A DNA stretch of 64,000 nucleotides from Sabellastarte sp. h YS-2021 (lineage: Eukaryota; Annelida; Polychaeta; Sabellida; Sabellidae): contig OZ024931.1 in the NCBI GenBank assembly GCA_964017235.1, positions 139,378,033 to 139,442,032 of the forward strand, written 5' to 3'. Below are positions 13,036 through 24,282 of the stretch, in pieces. Both the position numbers and the translations under genes were made by a program. Position 1 is the first letter of the stretch. Each line of letters starts with the position of its first letter. Under the pieces are notes generated by a model that was not told the origin of the DNA, made no database searches, and saw only the letters and a list, made by a program, of their open reading frames with translations.

Positions 13036-13390
13036 CCACTTGCCAGTTTCATGAAGCCACTTTATAAAAAGGACCTCCTTTAGTAGGGGAAGGTATTTTT
13101 TTCCTTTGGGAAGGCCACCTTAAAATTCAGGTTTGCAAAGCCTACTTTAACTCTACTTATCGAAGATCTTCTTTGAAACTTAAGGAGCCAGTAAACGTCC
13201 ATTAAAGTTATTAAACATTTTTTGGAGGGCACTTCCTTAAATTTAAGGTAGGTACTTATCTTCTGTGATATTTTAGGAAGTTTTCAAAGGCTTCTTTAAG
13301 GAAAGAGGTTTTGTAAAACTGGGCTTTTTAGAGAAGGGAGAAATTCAAGGAAATCCTTGAATATGAGATGCCAAGGAGGTTCAATTAAAC
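13036..13390. mobile_element. Foldback MITE, family 2, degenerate copy b
   Basis: The internal segment from TTCCTTTGGGAAGGCCACC through TTAAATTTAAGGTAG matches copy a in order. The left end (GCCAGTTTCATGAAGCC) and right end (ATGCCAAGGAGGTTCA) are strongly eroded. It lies in the same orientation as copy a, about 780 bp away. Confidence 0.65.
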
Positions 13391-15754
13391 ACGTGTGTTA
13401 AGCCACCACAATTTCTTACTTCCATGCACAATAACATACCCTGTTGTAATATCAAATTAGTTGCCTTGTATTCAAATCTTCTAAATTCATGTTTTAAGTG
13501 TTTTTGACCTTAGTTTTTATTGCATCAATCATTTATTATTTCTAATTGTTAACTGATTCAATTAGCTAACAAAATGATTATCTAAATGTGTACAATAATG
13601 TACTAATATATGTTAGTTGAAAATCTAATTCTATCATACACTTTTTTCATATTATAAATCTCCTTGGGAAAAACAAACTTTCAGTGTAATTTAATAGAAG
13701 TTTAAAGAAGTCAGTTTTAATAATCCAGCTGGATTTTTCTTGTTTGAAACAGCCAGTTTCATTAGACTTACTTAGGCCTTTTATGGCATATTTAACTTGT
13801 CCATTTAAATAAATAAGAAACATATTTTATTAGGGATAACTAACCTAGTTATAAATCAGATGGCCCTGCAAATAATCTGGCTAAATACTTAAGAAGGTGA
13901 CATAATTTGGGAAGACGACAGCCTACAGAAAGAAAATTAAGCTTATTCAGATATCATAAATAAGTAGATTGAAGAAGACATCATTTAGCATGCAATTTTC
14001 ATTCTGTTTTTGTGCTTAGAGTGTTGGACTTCAAAGCAAAAGGTTGAGTTACTTCATATCAGAAACTTGGAATGAACACAATCCATATGGCCACTAGATA
14101 GATACACAATAGCAGTATGACTTGTGTCCCACCGCCATTTAGATCAAATTTTTTCACATTTCTGTGATAAATGTATAAGAAAAATCCACCATTGTGTTAT
14201 GTGCTTGGTTTGTCCAGAATATTATCTGTATGCACCAAAACACGTTTTAACATTGTATAGATATGTATTATGACTGACTAGTGTCTTTTTATTATATAGT
14301 TTCTTGCTTGACTGAATTTCCACAAACTCTCTGCATCATTTTTCATTCAAGCCAACAACCTATAGATTTCGAAGGCAAATATTGCTTAATTTCTTCATGT
14401 AGCTCACAAGTTAAAGCCCCTATTACAGTATTAGGGGAAAAGACTTCCCCCTATCTATTTTTTTTAATTTTTTGGAAATTCTTCTTTACTGACACTTAAA
14501 TGACACACAATTGAAATTTTATTTGGGGTTCATTTTTCATATTATCTTTCCACCACTTATTAACTGGGCTTACAAATTTCTCTTGGGTTAACTTCTTTTT
14601 CCTCCACCTCAGTAAATACATATTAAAGTAGTTAAAGTAGTAATCAGTTTGGTTAATTAGTTTGTCAATTAATTAAAAAATTAGTTGGTTAAAACTACAG
14701 CACTGGAAACGATTAGACATGAGAAAGTGTAGGAGCTTTCCTACTGATGACATACATGATACATACTTGCATGCAGAAAAAATAGCCCCTACTATCACAA
14801 AGTACTGTAACTTGCTTTTAAAATGACATAAAATAATATTTACAGCTTTGATAGTTATTGAATGATATGAACATTGTGGGCAGATGTTGGACTTTTGTGA
14901 TGAATTTTGACAACAACGTTAAAGAACTCCACATCAGCCTATCCACTCAACCAGGTTACACCCTCTAGCCCTCTGGGGACAAAAAGCATATCAAAGTAGT
15001 TCACTTTTAATTATCTAAAAACAAAAGGGTCATTTACAGCAACATCCCGAGTTAAAATCAGCTAGTACTTAACAAATTACTATGAGTGGAAAAGTGGTAT
15101 AAAAGGATATCACCATTCCCTCCAATAATTCGGTTCTTAAATAACTTTAAGTGAACTTAATGTTAAACTTTATTTTCTAACTACAACCGTATTTTCATTG
15201 CAGCTTTACTGAACCAGCAAATACTACAACATAACTGGTGTCTCTACACAAACCAAATGAATTTAAGATAAATTTTCCAAGTCTATCCAAATATTGCCAT
15301 ACATGTGAATAAATCAATGCACAAAATATTCGGTTTCTCAAGCAAAAGCCAACATTCTATAAGGTCAAGTGCAAGGTCATATAACCATAGTCATGATACA
15401 TGTGCAATCAAGATTTGAAGGTCAAGTGAAGGTCACATAACTAATTCTAAAAGCCTGCAAAACGGTACCAAAACAAGCAAGTATGATAAGTACTATGGCA
15501 GTGAACCATTGTCTACAGCCTCTATATTAACATTACTAATACTGCAAAGACAGTAAAACACATTTGAGGCAATTTTCTTACATGTTAGAGCACTCATTTA
15601 TATTAAAATCTTTTGAGACCAAAGGAAATTTGAAAAGTACCAAACCTAATCAAAAATTGTAAGGAATGGATGAAGCAAAAGTAAGTGTGACAATGGAAAG
15701 GACTTGGGATGCATTTTATAGGTAAGTCCATGTTACTGAACCTCTCCTGAGGCC
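13391..15754. other. AT-rich non-coding stretch, nothing recognised
   Basis: No supported exon or element boundary was found. The 72-codon ORF at 14281-14499 has no recognisable motif and no exon-like flanks. Confidence 0.5.
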
Positions 15755-17130
15755 ATGGGTCATGATATATTGGATGGCTACATGAGGATCAAACAAAAAG
15801 GTGGCGCCAGAACTGTGGAATGTGTGGAAACTACTGGTGAAATGTTTCTTAACTTCAGAATTTGTCTAAGAGAATCTCTTATGTGGGTGTCAATTACCTG
15901 GTCATTGGTGAATTTTGATGTGGCAGAAAGAGGGGCAGAAGGTGGTAAGGGCCTGGAAATAAAGAGGGCTCGAAGAGCTCTGACTGGGCACAAATATATA
16001 TTATCTTCAAGAGGCAACTGAATAATGTGATGTACTTTATTATCTTAGAGGGTTTTAGTCTACTTTAATTAAGAGATGGACACCAGTGGGAGGTATATAT
16101 TAGACGTCCCTTCTGAGGAAGTGCTTATCCAGGTCAAATTCATAGATTGATAAGGAGCTATGGAAATATTAAAGAAGCCAATGTATGCTGAAACAAAAAT
16201 AGCTCTAAACAAGGTGGGATCAGGGAGAACGTCACATGAGAGAGAAATACAATACATGGTTTTCACATCAAAGATAGCCCTAGGGGTTGAGGCAAACCTA
16301 GAGTTAATTGAAATACTTCTTACATATCTAGAAACAGGGTGACTAGACAAGGCTGAATAGTCCAGAGAGGTCATGGGTGATAAATAGTTCTCCAGGACTT
16401 TTGGTGAGATTGTATTAGGATACAGGTATTCTATGAATGTAAAAATATTATAAACCACTAAAAGCAGATTCATAAATATTAGATAAGCCAGGAAGGTTCT
16501 GAAGTGCCCAGCATGAGATGCTGTTGTAGATGGTCTGAAAGCTGTCTGGACCCTGTGTAGTGTTGAAACCTGAAATTAAAGTAAAAAATCCAGTTTGAAC
16601 CTGTTGCTATGGACAGCTCCTCACACACAGAGGTGCATAAGGTCCCGAAGTATTTCCTGGTTTACCTGAAATTGAGAATGGAGTCCAGAAAGAAGATCAG
16701 AATAGATCTTATTCTTGCCCCTAACATGGTAAACCTGCAAAGAAATATCATATTTATGTAAGAATATCATATATGAGCAGGAAAGGGTCTTTGGTTTTGT
16801 GTAACTTTATCACCTGGACCTAGGCATGGTTGTCACAGTGTTTGTCCAGTCTGGAATGGGATCCATAGTGACCCAGCATTTTTAGGGCTATTACTATGTT
16901 CCACATCTCCAAGTGTACTATTTTAAGGCAAAAAAAGGGATTTCGGCAATAGGGATACAATAAACTCGGTTGTTCCATATGGCTTCAAGACCTTTAAGAG
17001 AGGCATCTAAGTGAAGGATTTCCTGCTTTATGGTGGGTTTTTATCATAGAAAGGAAATCAATTGAAGGCTTGTAAAAGTTTCAGAAACCAGTGGATGTCT
17101 TTGTAAAATTCTTGATCTAGTTTTAGACTG
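15755..17130 (-). mobile_element. DIRS-type retroelement remnant A (RNase H and tyrosine recombinase)
   Basis: On the minus strand, about 17130-16750 gives an RNase H region (LDQEFYKDIHWFLKLL, then LDASLKGLEAIWNN). Then 16473-16069 gives a tyrosine-recombinase N-terminal/core region (FIEYLYPNTISPKVLENY, SINSRFASTPRAIFDVK), and 16017-15778 continues it (NIYLCPVRALRAL, DTHIRDSLRQIL). The same blocks in the same order occur in element C (31911-33100), its closest relative here. Frames are broken by several stops and frameshifts, and the reverse transcriptase palm is absent. It is a dead fragment of a DIRS-order element, which normally integrates through a tyrosine recombinase rather than a DDE integrase. 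Confidence 0.8.
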
Positions 17131-17244
17131 GTTTTCTGGCTATTGGCTGTAAAAATCACCAGAATCTTATTGATAAAAGACCTTGCAGGGAGGACACACT
17201 TATGGATTTATAGCAACTTGAAGGATCTCTTTGACAAATACTTC

Positions 17245-17488
17245 AGGGGCCAAGGTGGCAGAGTGGTAACACTCTCGCCTCCCACCTCTGAGGCCGGGGT
17301 TCGATCCCCGTCATGGCCTCAAGTGGGAAAGCTGGTAGTTGCTTGCCGTTGGTCGGCAGTTTACAGTACAGAACCCTAACAAACTGTATGTACTGGTTTC
17401 CTCTGCCCTTCCAACTACCCATCGTGATATGACCTGTACAGTGTTGAAATCTAAGTAAAACCCCAAATATATAAAAATAAACAAAATT
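17245..17488 (+). mobile_element. tRNA-derived SINE, family S1, copy 1
   Basis: The head GGGGCCAAGGTGGCAGAGTGG contains an A box, and GGTTCGATCCCCG is a good B box, so it should carry an internal RNA polymerase III promoter. The body follows (GTCGGCAGTTTACAGTACAG, CGTGATATGACCTGTACAG), with an A/T-rich tail near 17460-17485. Imperfect target-site duplications flank it (GACAAATACTTC at 17233-17244, GACCAATATTTC at 17489-17500). Relatives lie at 33364, 52537 and 55520 (minus) and, more divergent, at 53422. Confidence 0.85.
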
Positions 17489-17739
17489 GACCAATATTTC
17501 TTCTTATACACCTCTGAACAAAGGTCATGTATACTGTGACGTTTAACTGGATCTATTTTCAAAGTACCATCTAATGGTTAACCCTTATACCCAGGCAAGT
17601 GAGAACCTTGCAAGGGACTATCTTCTTCTCATAGTTTGTCGGGAACTCAACCCAACCTGTCAAACAGATCAGATAACATGGTGATAAGTCAGCTTTATCT
17701 TTAGGGGCAATAACAAGTCAATTGTCAGTGTAGGCTTTT

Positions 17740-17941
17740 GCTCGGGTGGCAAGTGAGGTGCCACCTAATTCAGTGCTGTCCCTCAAAAACTATTCTTATT
17801 GGGAATTGACCTGTAAAGTCATTGGTCACCCTGACCTAATTAATGAAAAAGTTTCCCGCCTTGGGGTGGCCATATTCATATCAAATTCTGCAATCAAGCT
17901 GGCAACACCCCATTTTAAAAATAAAATTTTTTGTGTTAATT
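17740..17941 (+). repeat. Element B split direct repeat A1
   Basis: This 202-bp segment from GCTCGGGTGGCAAGTGAGG to TTGTGTTAATT is about 96% identical by eye to 22009-22211. It forms the left end of element B and probably carries the element's 5' regulatory region. An ORF here (17746-17949) is only a by-product of the repeat. Confidence 0.85.
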
Positions 17942-17987
17942 CTATTTGAAACTTGCGAGTTTCACAACACTGAAACTCCCAAGTTTC

Positions 17988-18297
17988 TCATGTGGCTCAG
18001 TTGGTAGGGTGTTGGACTTATAATCCAAGGGTCGTGGGTTCGATCCCCAGTGATGCCAACTGTTTCATGTGGGATAACATCCTTGGGCAAGATGTTAACC
18101 TGGTCTGTGCCTCTCTCCACCCAGGGAAAATATGGGTACCCAGCTTTAAAGGATACTGGCTTCTGCACCTTTCATGGCAGCAATAGGTAAGGTTACCAAG
18201 GCTAGCTATCCTTACTGGGGTAATACTGTGTAAAGTGCTTTGAGCTAATGATAGAAAAAGTGCTATATAAGAACCCAGTATTATTATTATTATTATT
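17988..18297 (+). mobile_element. tRNA-headed SINE with V-SINE-like tail, nested in element B
   Basis: The head resembles a tRNA, with GTGGCTCAGTTGGTAGGG as A box, GGTTCGATCCCC as B box, and an intact TTGGA/TCCAA anticodon stem around a CTTATAA loop (UAU anticodon). The tail GTGTAAAGTGCTTTGAGC ... AAAAAGTGCTATATAAG followed by (ATT)n is like the conserved 3' domain of V-SINE-type elements. An exact 7-bp target duplication AAGTTTC flanks it (17981-17987 and 18298-18304). With the SINE removed, a 12-bp-arm hairpin (AACACTGAAACT/AGTTTCAGTGTT) is rebuilt, so it jumped into a palindrome. Confidence 0.88.
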
Positions 18298-18569
18298 AAG
18301 TTTCAGTGTTTTTTCAGAGGCAGGCGTCTCCTTGTATTGTCTGCATGGATTAGCCGGGAAGACCTCTGGCTGTAGATTACCATTGTATATTGCACTTTTG
18401 AGTCATGCTTGTATAGCTCACTTGTGGAGCGCAGGCTGAGGGCTGTTTTCATTTTAGTTTAGTCATTTTATACTATTTTATCAAGTTTTTAATACAAATT
18501 TTTTACCATTTTACCCTCTATTATTATACGGGCACATATCAAAGGAGATTTAAAACTTGTGTATAGAAA

Positions 18570-19462
18570 ATGCCAAAAAAACTGCTGGACTGTGTGAAGT
18601 GTGGGGGCGTGCATGAAAGGCCCATAAATTCAAAATGTAAAAATGTTATAGAGAAGGACATTGCCTCTATAAATGAAAGTGAAATGAGTATCCAGGACTC
18701 AAATGCTTTAATATTGCAAGAACTCAAAAGTTTAAGCAGTCTTTTGGCGGTCATGGAGAAGAAAGTTCAGGACAAAGACTTACAGCAGACATCACCAAGC
18801 GTCAAATCGAGCATCAGCAAGCAGTCACATCAGATTCAAAAACAGGTGGATGAAAGGGTCAAACAGTTGCAGACCATCAACGAACAAGGCAAGTTCAAGT
18901 CCCAAAGGGGTGGTAGTGAGACTGTTTTTATGTAAAGAAAGAAGTCCCTTGGCCCCATAACTTTGTATTAGGGGTGTCAAAGAAATCCAGAATCTCATAT
19001 GACGCCCTGTTCCTAAGCCAGTGGGTTGCAGGTTTTAGTCAGATTATAAGGGACTAGTCTAATACTGACACCAGAAATCAAATGCTTGACTATCTAACGG
19101 ACTTGATGGAGGACAGTCATGACTTCGGGTGGCAGGCAGCCAAGGGAAGTCATGCTGTCCTCCTATGTCGAATGGAGGATGGTAAGATTACTTGGGATGA
19201 AACTAGCAAGATAGATAGGGTATGGCAAGCCCACACTCAGAGACTGACCAGTGGTCATTCACAGAATGTCCAGATCAAAAAAGGTGAATGTAAAGATAGG
19301 GCTATCCCCTGTAAATTTTATCAGAAAGATTCTTGCTCTCATACCAAAGACCATGAGACGAATGGTCAGTTATACTTGCATGTATGTAGTATCTGTCACA
19401 CCCAAGGCAAGTCACTCACACATACCAGCTCCACCTGTAGAAATCGCACAAAAAACAAATGA
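18570..19462 (+). pseudogene. Element B gag-like ORF (frameshifted)
   Basis: Two frames carry this protein. The first (18570-18935) starts MPKKLLDCVKCGG and contains a coiled-coil-like Glu/Lys/Gln-rich stretch and a KFKSQRGG motif. The second (19082-19462) contains FGWQAAKGSHAVLLCRMEDG and ends in a Cys/His cluster (CKFYQKDSCSHTKDHE, HVCSICHTQGKSLTH) that looks like a nucleic-acid-binding zinc knuckle. Element D has the same two blocks (KIKSQRGG, FSWASAKACHVVFLCRME), and elements C and D share the Cys/His pattern. It is interpreted as a DIRS gag. The frame breaks between 18936 and 19081. Confidence 0.75.
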
Positions 19463-19479
19463 GGCACTGCCCAAGTCAG

Positions 19480-20979
19480 GCCATTTTAACTTCATGCAAT
19501 CCCAGATACAAGTCAAATCTCAGCTGAATCCTGACGTTTGGGATAAATATCTCACCAATTACTGGGATAAACAGGTTTGTTCATTCATTATGGTTTTCCC
19601 GTGGATTTTGACCATAAAATACCTCTCAAGAGCAATGAATCGAATCATAAGTCAGCTGTTGACTTCCAGGACCATATCAAACTTTACTTGCAAGAAGAAA
19701 TGAACTATGGGGCCATATTAGGGCCATTTAGAGACCCTCCCATGAAACAATTGCACATCTCCCCCTTCATGACCAGAGAAAAGGCTGACTCAGATAAGAG
19801 AAGGGTCATCATAGACCTCAGTTTCCCTTTTGGCCACTCTGTCAATGACTGCGTCTCCTCAGAAGTTTATTTAGGCACCTCTGTCCTTCTTACCCTCCCT
19901 ACTATTGATGACATCACTAGAAAAATGATAAAATTAGGAAAAGGCTCACTTCTCTACAAGATAGATGTCTCCAGGTCTTTTCGTCACGTCAATATCGACC
20001 CTAGGGATTATTCATTGTTAGGCCTCAAGCTCCAGGAGTATTTCATTGACTCCTACCTCCCCTTCGGATTTCATCATGGTTCGGCAATTTTTCAGCCCCT
20101 CAGCGATGCTGTGCGTCATTTCATGGGTCTAAAGGGGTTTCAGGTCACAAATTACATTGATGACGTCATTGTTCATGCTACAGTAAGCCAGGCAGGCCCC
20201 TCCTTCCAGTTTTTGAAGGCCCTCCTCACAGATCTAGGTTTTGCCCTTTGTAGCAAGAAAATGGTTCCCCCCACCACTAGATGTACATGTCTGGGCATTG
20301 ATCTGAACACAGAGACGTTTGAAGCCTCCATACCAAGGGATAAGCTTGACAAAATACTTAAGATATGTTCCCAATGGAAAGACAGAGTTACCTGTAAGAA
20401 ATGTGAACTCCAATTCTTGCTAGGCAGCCTTCTCTACGTTTCTAAATGTGTTCACTCCTCTAGACCCTTTCTAAACAGAATGCTGGATCTGCTAAGGGCA
20501 ACCAATAAGCAGGAATCTATAAACTTGAATGTCGAGTTCAAAAGGGACTTAAACTGGTTCTGTGAGTTTCTCCCTCACTTTAATGGTTCAGCTTTCTTTA
20601 AACATGACCACATTGACAGTGAAATTGAGTTGGATGCTTGTCTGGAAGGCCTAGGGGCAATTTATAACAAGCACATTTATGCCATCCCCATCTCCAAGGG
20701 TTACATGCACATGGACATAGTCTACCTTGAGATGTTGAACATTTTGGTCGCCCTTAGGGTATGGGCTAAACAGTGGGCAACCAAAACAATCTCGGTCAAA
20801 TGTGATAACCAGGCAGTAGTTACCATATTGCAATCAGGCAAGACAAGGGACCCCCTATTGGCTGCCATCTGTCAAAACATCACATGGGAACAGCCAAGGC
20901 TGATATTAGGCTGAGAACTATCCACATACCAGGAAAAGTTAATGTCATAGCCGATTCATTGTCTAAGTTTTACATCTAG
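19480..20979 (+). pseudogene. Element B reverse transcriptase-RNase H
   Basis: A pre-RT block (QLNPDVWDKYLTNYWD, about 19520) shifts frame into the long ORF 19577-20914 (445 codons). From 19577, domains run in order: NHKSAVDF and GAILGPF (residues 23-51), RRVIIDLSFPFG (75-86), YKIDVSRSFR with the first catalytic Asp at 130, LPFGFHHGSAIFQ (161-173), the active site YIDD at 193-196 (20153-20164), then an RNase H domain with ELDACLEGLGAIYN and VKCDNQAVV. A second frameshift near 20900 separates the RNase H end (HIPGKVNVIADSLSKF, stop 20977-20979). The catalytic motifs are intact, so the core has decayed little. The family is DIRS-order pol by these motifs. Confidence 0.88.
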
Positions 20980-20999
20980 GTTTTGTCTAGGTTTTGTCC

Positions 21000-21990
21000 A
21001 TACACAGAAACAAGGTTCATCAATTGCTCACAGGAGCTCACTGGGTGTACCCCACCCACGCAGACTTATCAGTTAACTGGCAAATATAACTCTGTTCTGT
21101 AGGTCACTATCCTCGATTTCAGAAGTTACTGGCTTCAGCCTCGCAGCGCCTGTGAGGGGCCTTCAGGAAGTCCACTACAAGAGCTTACAATCACATGTTC
21201 AGGGTGTTCCTGGCTTTCTCCATCTTCTTCGACATTGATATCACCATGTTGCAGCTTTATGGAATCCAGACTTCAGAGATCACAGGCTTTTAGAGATCAC
21301 AGAGTTACCTATTTCACAAAGGCTCTGAAGCTTAAGGCTCCTTTGCGAGTCTCCTTTAAAACTATCATTGACATTCCAACCCTCACTAGTATCATGTCCA
21401 CCTGTGATTCTATGTACATGGGCCAGGTATATAAGGCATGTTTCCTCACATCCTTCTTTTCATTCCTTAGGATCTCCAACTTGGTCCCCCACTCCCTGAC
21501 CACCTTCAATCCCCTTCAGCAGTTGGCCAGGGCTGACATCTTCTTTGCACCCCCAGGGGCCACATTCTCATCAAGTGGAGTAAAACCCTCCAGAGTAAAA
21601 ACACTGTCAGAATTATTAAAATTCCAGCCTTAGGTAAATTCCCCTGTGCCCAGTCAGAGCCCTTAAAGCTATTTTAGCCATAACCCCTGGGTGTGACAAC
21701 TCCCCCTTGTTTCTAGTCAAAGTTAAGACCAAGTAGTTTTCATTTACAGACTCTAGACTAAGGAAAAATCTTGCCATAATTTTAGCAAAGTTAGGCCTTG
21801 CTAATTCCAATATCACATTCCATTCATTCCGATGTTCAGGTGCCACCCTGGCCTTCAACTCCAGTGTGCCTTTCCAGGACATACAAAGTCATGGCACCTG
21901 GACGTCGGCTGTGTCTGGTCCTACATTACCCAAGACCACATTGCCTCCCAAGTAGTGGCTCCCAGCTGTAGTATTATTCACATTGTTGTC
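21000..21990 (+). pseudogene. Element B tyrosine recombinase (degenerate)
   Basis: Frame 21235-21633 gives a core with YKACFLTSFFSFLRISNLVPHS, the block that carries the first catalytic Arg in this family. After several stops, about 21815-21960 gives FHSFRCSGATLAFNSSVP, with the H-x-x-R motif, and SHGTW. One base out of frame the VWSYI sequence with the nucleophile Tyr follows. At least three frame breaks show that the enzyme is dead. It normally inserts the circular cDNA at the target by strand exchange. Confidence 0.8.
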
Positions 21991-22008
21991 ATTGCCAGGG
22001 GGCACTGT
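21962..22008 (+). repeat. Element B split direct repeat B1
   Basis: CTGTAGTATTATTCACATTG followed by TTGTCATTGCC, a G run and GCACTG abuts A2. The same words recur at 23602-23657 as B2. Confidence 0.75.
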
Positions 22009-22211
22009 GCTTGGGTGGCAAGTGAGGTGCCACCTAATTCAGTGCTGTCCCTCGATAAACTATTCTTGTTGGGAATTGACATGTAAAGTCATTGGTCACC
22101 CCTGACCTAATTAATGAAAAAGTTTCCCGCCTTGGGGTGGCCATATTCATATCAAATTCTGCAATCAAGCTGCAACACGCCATTTTAAAAATAAAAATTT
22201 TTGTGTTAATT
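22009..22211 (+). repeat. Element B split direct repeat A2
   Basis: This is the second copy of A1, with about eight differences over 203 bp by eye (for example GACCTGTAA versus GACATGTAA). It follows B1 directly, as in PAT/Ngaro termini. Confidence 0.85.
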
Positions 22212-23601
22212 ATCCCATCCTCCCATGTAGCCCTGTATAAATGTGGGCATAGATTAACATGTCAGTTACTGTAGTTTCAGACTTGATGGCACACATCACG
22301 ATAGCATGATGTTCCTTCCTGTGACAGATGGCTACGGCAGCAGCAACATCTGCTCATGGGTTGGAATTGGTTGAGTGTACGTCTGTGAGGGTTTTTAATC
22401 TGTAAAGTGTGAACAGTTTTGTGTGTCTTCCTCCATCACGAATATACAAGTAATGGATGTCTTCTGTGAAGTTCCACGTAGCCTTGCCTTCACATATCCA
22501 TGGGCTTCTCATATCCCGCTTCACGTCAGCAAATGGGAAGCAGAAAGTCTTCACACCAGTTACGTGAAGATCTTCACAGCCAATCAGCGTCACCTCACAA
22601 GGACAGTCACAAGGACAGTCTTCACGTAGTTCTGCCACATTGAAGCATCTCCTGCCCCCACTAACCAGCTGTCACGGTGAACTGTAACTAGCAACACAGA
22701 CAGGAACTCTGGCATTAAGCTATTTATTATAATGTCACATAACATGAACTGTCAATTTTAACCCGAAACAATATACACTTATTAATAGTATTACTGTATT
22801 TGCTGCCATAAAAGTGCATTTGTTGTGTTTTATTATGTGTTTAAAATATATACACTGTTTTGTCCTATGACCTGAACTGTAACTTAGGCCCGTACACTGT
22901 ATCTATTAGGGTGTTTGGTTTTTTCTTGTAGTTCCCAAGGGGCTGCATTGCGCTAGCCACATAAGGTCACTTAACTTTGAGCTAGATGGATACATTGGCC
23001 TTGGATTTTATATTTTAACTATCTTTTTAAACAGGCTCATTTGGTTGTATATGTTCTGGGCTCTCTATCTCAACATTTCAATTTATTTACGTTAAAACAT
23101 ACAACTTACCTGTAAACTTACCTCTAGTCAAGTGAAATGTACCAGTAAGACATCAGATGTCAAAAGCCTTTGATAAAATTTTAAAGCCAATCAACCATAG
23201 GGTCATCCACAGGCATTCCCCTAACCATAAAGTCAAAATTTAGGGTCACCTTAAGTCAACCATCCTAATCTCAAGTTATTGTTTCAGTAAGGTCACCTTA
23301 CATTTACGTACTCATATAAATAACCCTAATTACGCACAAACCATGTTAACATACATGCATACAGTCATAGATCACTTTAATGTCCTCTTAAATGACCTAG
23401 TTTTGAATTTGTCCAATCATGTAACTCTATTCCGGTATTCACCATAGTAAATATTGTACAGTTGTTGAGGTAGATTTGATTACATATATAGATATATACA
23501 TACTTACTGTTATCAGCCACTTTAAGGTGGCCTTAAGTCTATTGTGTAAATTCTGTTAAATATAAAGTTAGAGCCTAACATAGAATAAACTAATTTTATT
23601 T
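22212..23601. other. Spacer between A2 and B2, mostly unassigned
   Basis: No known domain is visible. A 94-codon minus-strand ORF (22638-22354) has an unusual Cys-rich start (EDCPCDCPCEVTLIGCED) and fairly balanced codon use, so it may be a captured or older coding scrap. The AAGGACAGTCAC words near 22598-22622 form a short direct repeat. The rest is AT-rich. Confidence 0.4.
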
Positions 23602-23657
23602 CCAACTGTAGTATTATTCATATTGTTGTCATTGCCGGGGGGGGGGGGGGGCACTGA
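23602..23657 (+). repeat. Element B split direct repeat B2, with poly-G tract
   Basis: This copy of B1 matches CTGTAGTATTATTCAT, TTGTCATTGCC and GCACTG. The short G run of B1 has expanded here to about 15 G (23637-23651). It marks the likely right end of element B. Confidence 0.7.
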
Positions 23658-23751
23658 ACCTGACATCCAGCTTTTCTCATATTGTACATAATGGCGTTAG
23701 CCACCATCGGAAATTATGCAGAACCGTGCATTCAGCATGAATGCAACCCCC

Positions 23752-23985
23752 CCCCCCCCCCCCGTTGATATATATGACGTCATTCCAGTTGATACCTAAC
23801 TGCAGAGCATCCTCTGGCTCAACCCTCAGATTTCTGAAGGCTGTCATTGCATCCATCTTAAAGATCAGGGGGTCAATTTTCACCTTGGCATAATTTACTA
23901 TGTCATCTATTGAAGAAAATCTGATAGTGAAATTTCTGTTGTCAACAGCATTCTCAATGCAACTACACCCCTAGGGTGAGATAAA
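23752..23985 (-). mobile_element. DIRS-type RT scrap (remnant F)
   Basis: On the minus strand the frame reads IRFSSIDDIVNYAKVK, then FKMDAMTAFRNLRVEPED and ALQLGINWNDV, matching the RT motif A region of DIRS elements (compare element C, FKIDISRAFRN at about 31400). The homology stops at a run of about 17 C at 23747-23763. Only about 75 codons survive, with no active site. Confidence 0.7.
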
Positions 23986-24282
23986 TTCAAGATTATTATT
24001 TTTTCATTATCATTGGGTCTGGTAAGGCAGGACAAACAGTGTAAATGGGAAGAAGAAAACTTATTGACCTGTCCTATGGTCCTTATGCCTGCTCTTTGAC
24101 AGTATATTCATCTACTGTATTGGGAAACTGAAGAACAAAATAGTGGTTGATGACATATTGGTTATGGAGAGAATAGGAATTGGTGAGGGAAAGTTAAAAA
24201 CCAGATTTAATGTGGGTGTTCCACCACACGACTAAGGCTCCCAATTAAGGGTTTTTGGGGGTCGGTTTAAAATATTTGCTTA

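Larger units (their letters stand above)
17740..23657 (+). mobile_element. DIRS/Ngaro-like tyrosine-recombinase retroelement B with split direct repeats
   Basis: Boundaries are set by split direct repeats. A1 (17740-17941) is repeated as A2 (22009-22211), and B1 (21962-22008), which abuts A2, is repeated as B2 (23602-23657). Between A1 and B1 lie gag, RT/RNase H and tyrosine-recombinase ORFs in that order. This A1-ORFs-B1-A2-B2 layout is the published hallmark of PAT and Ngaro elements. Frameshifts in gag, RT and recombinase make it inactive as read. A SINE is nested in the 5' region. The 1.4 kb between A2 and B2 is longer than expected and may include another insertion. The outer limits are inferred from the repeats. 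Confidence 0.75.

Noticed and set aside
15755..16021. 88-codon plus-strand ORF
   Set aside because: It is the antisense shadow of the DIRS A tyrosine recombinase.
17246..17320. Functional tRNA gene
   Set aside because: Good A and B boxes, but the head is followed by a shared SINE body and flanked by target duplications, and the same head recurs three more times.
17995..18060. tRNA-Ile (UAU) gene
   Set aside because: The cloverleaf is partly intact, but the sequence continues into a V-SINE-like tail with an exact 7-bp target duplication.
17740..22211. LTR retrotransposon with 202-bp LTRs
   Set aside because: The polymerase has DIRS-type motifs, a tyrosine recombinase replaces integrase, there is no protease or tRNA primer site, and a second repeat pair (B1/B2) fits split direct repeats instead.
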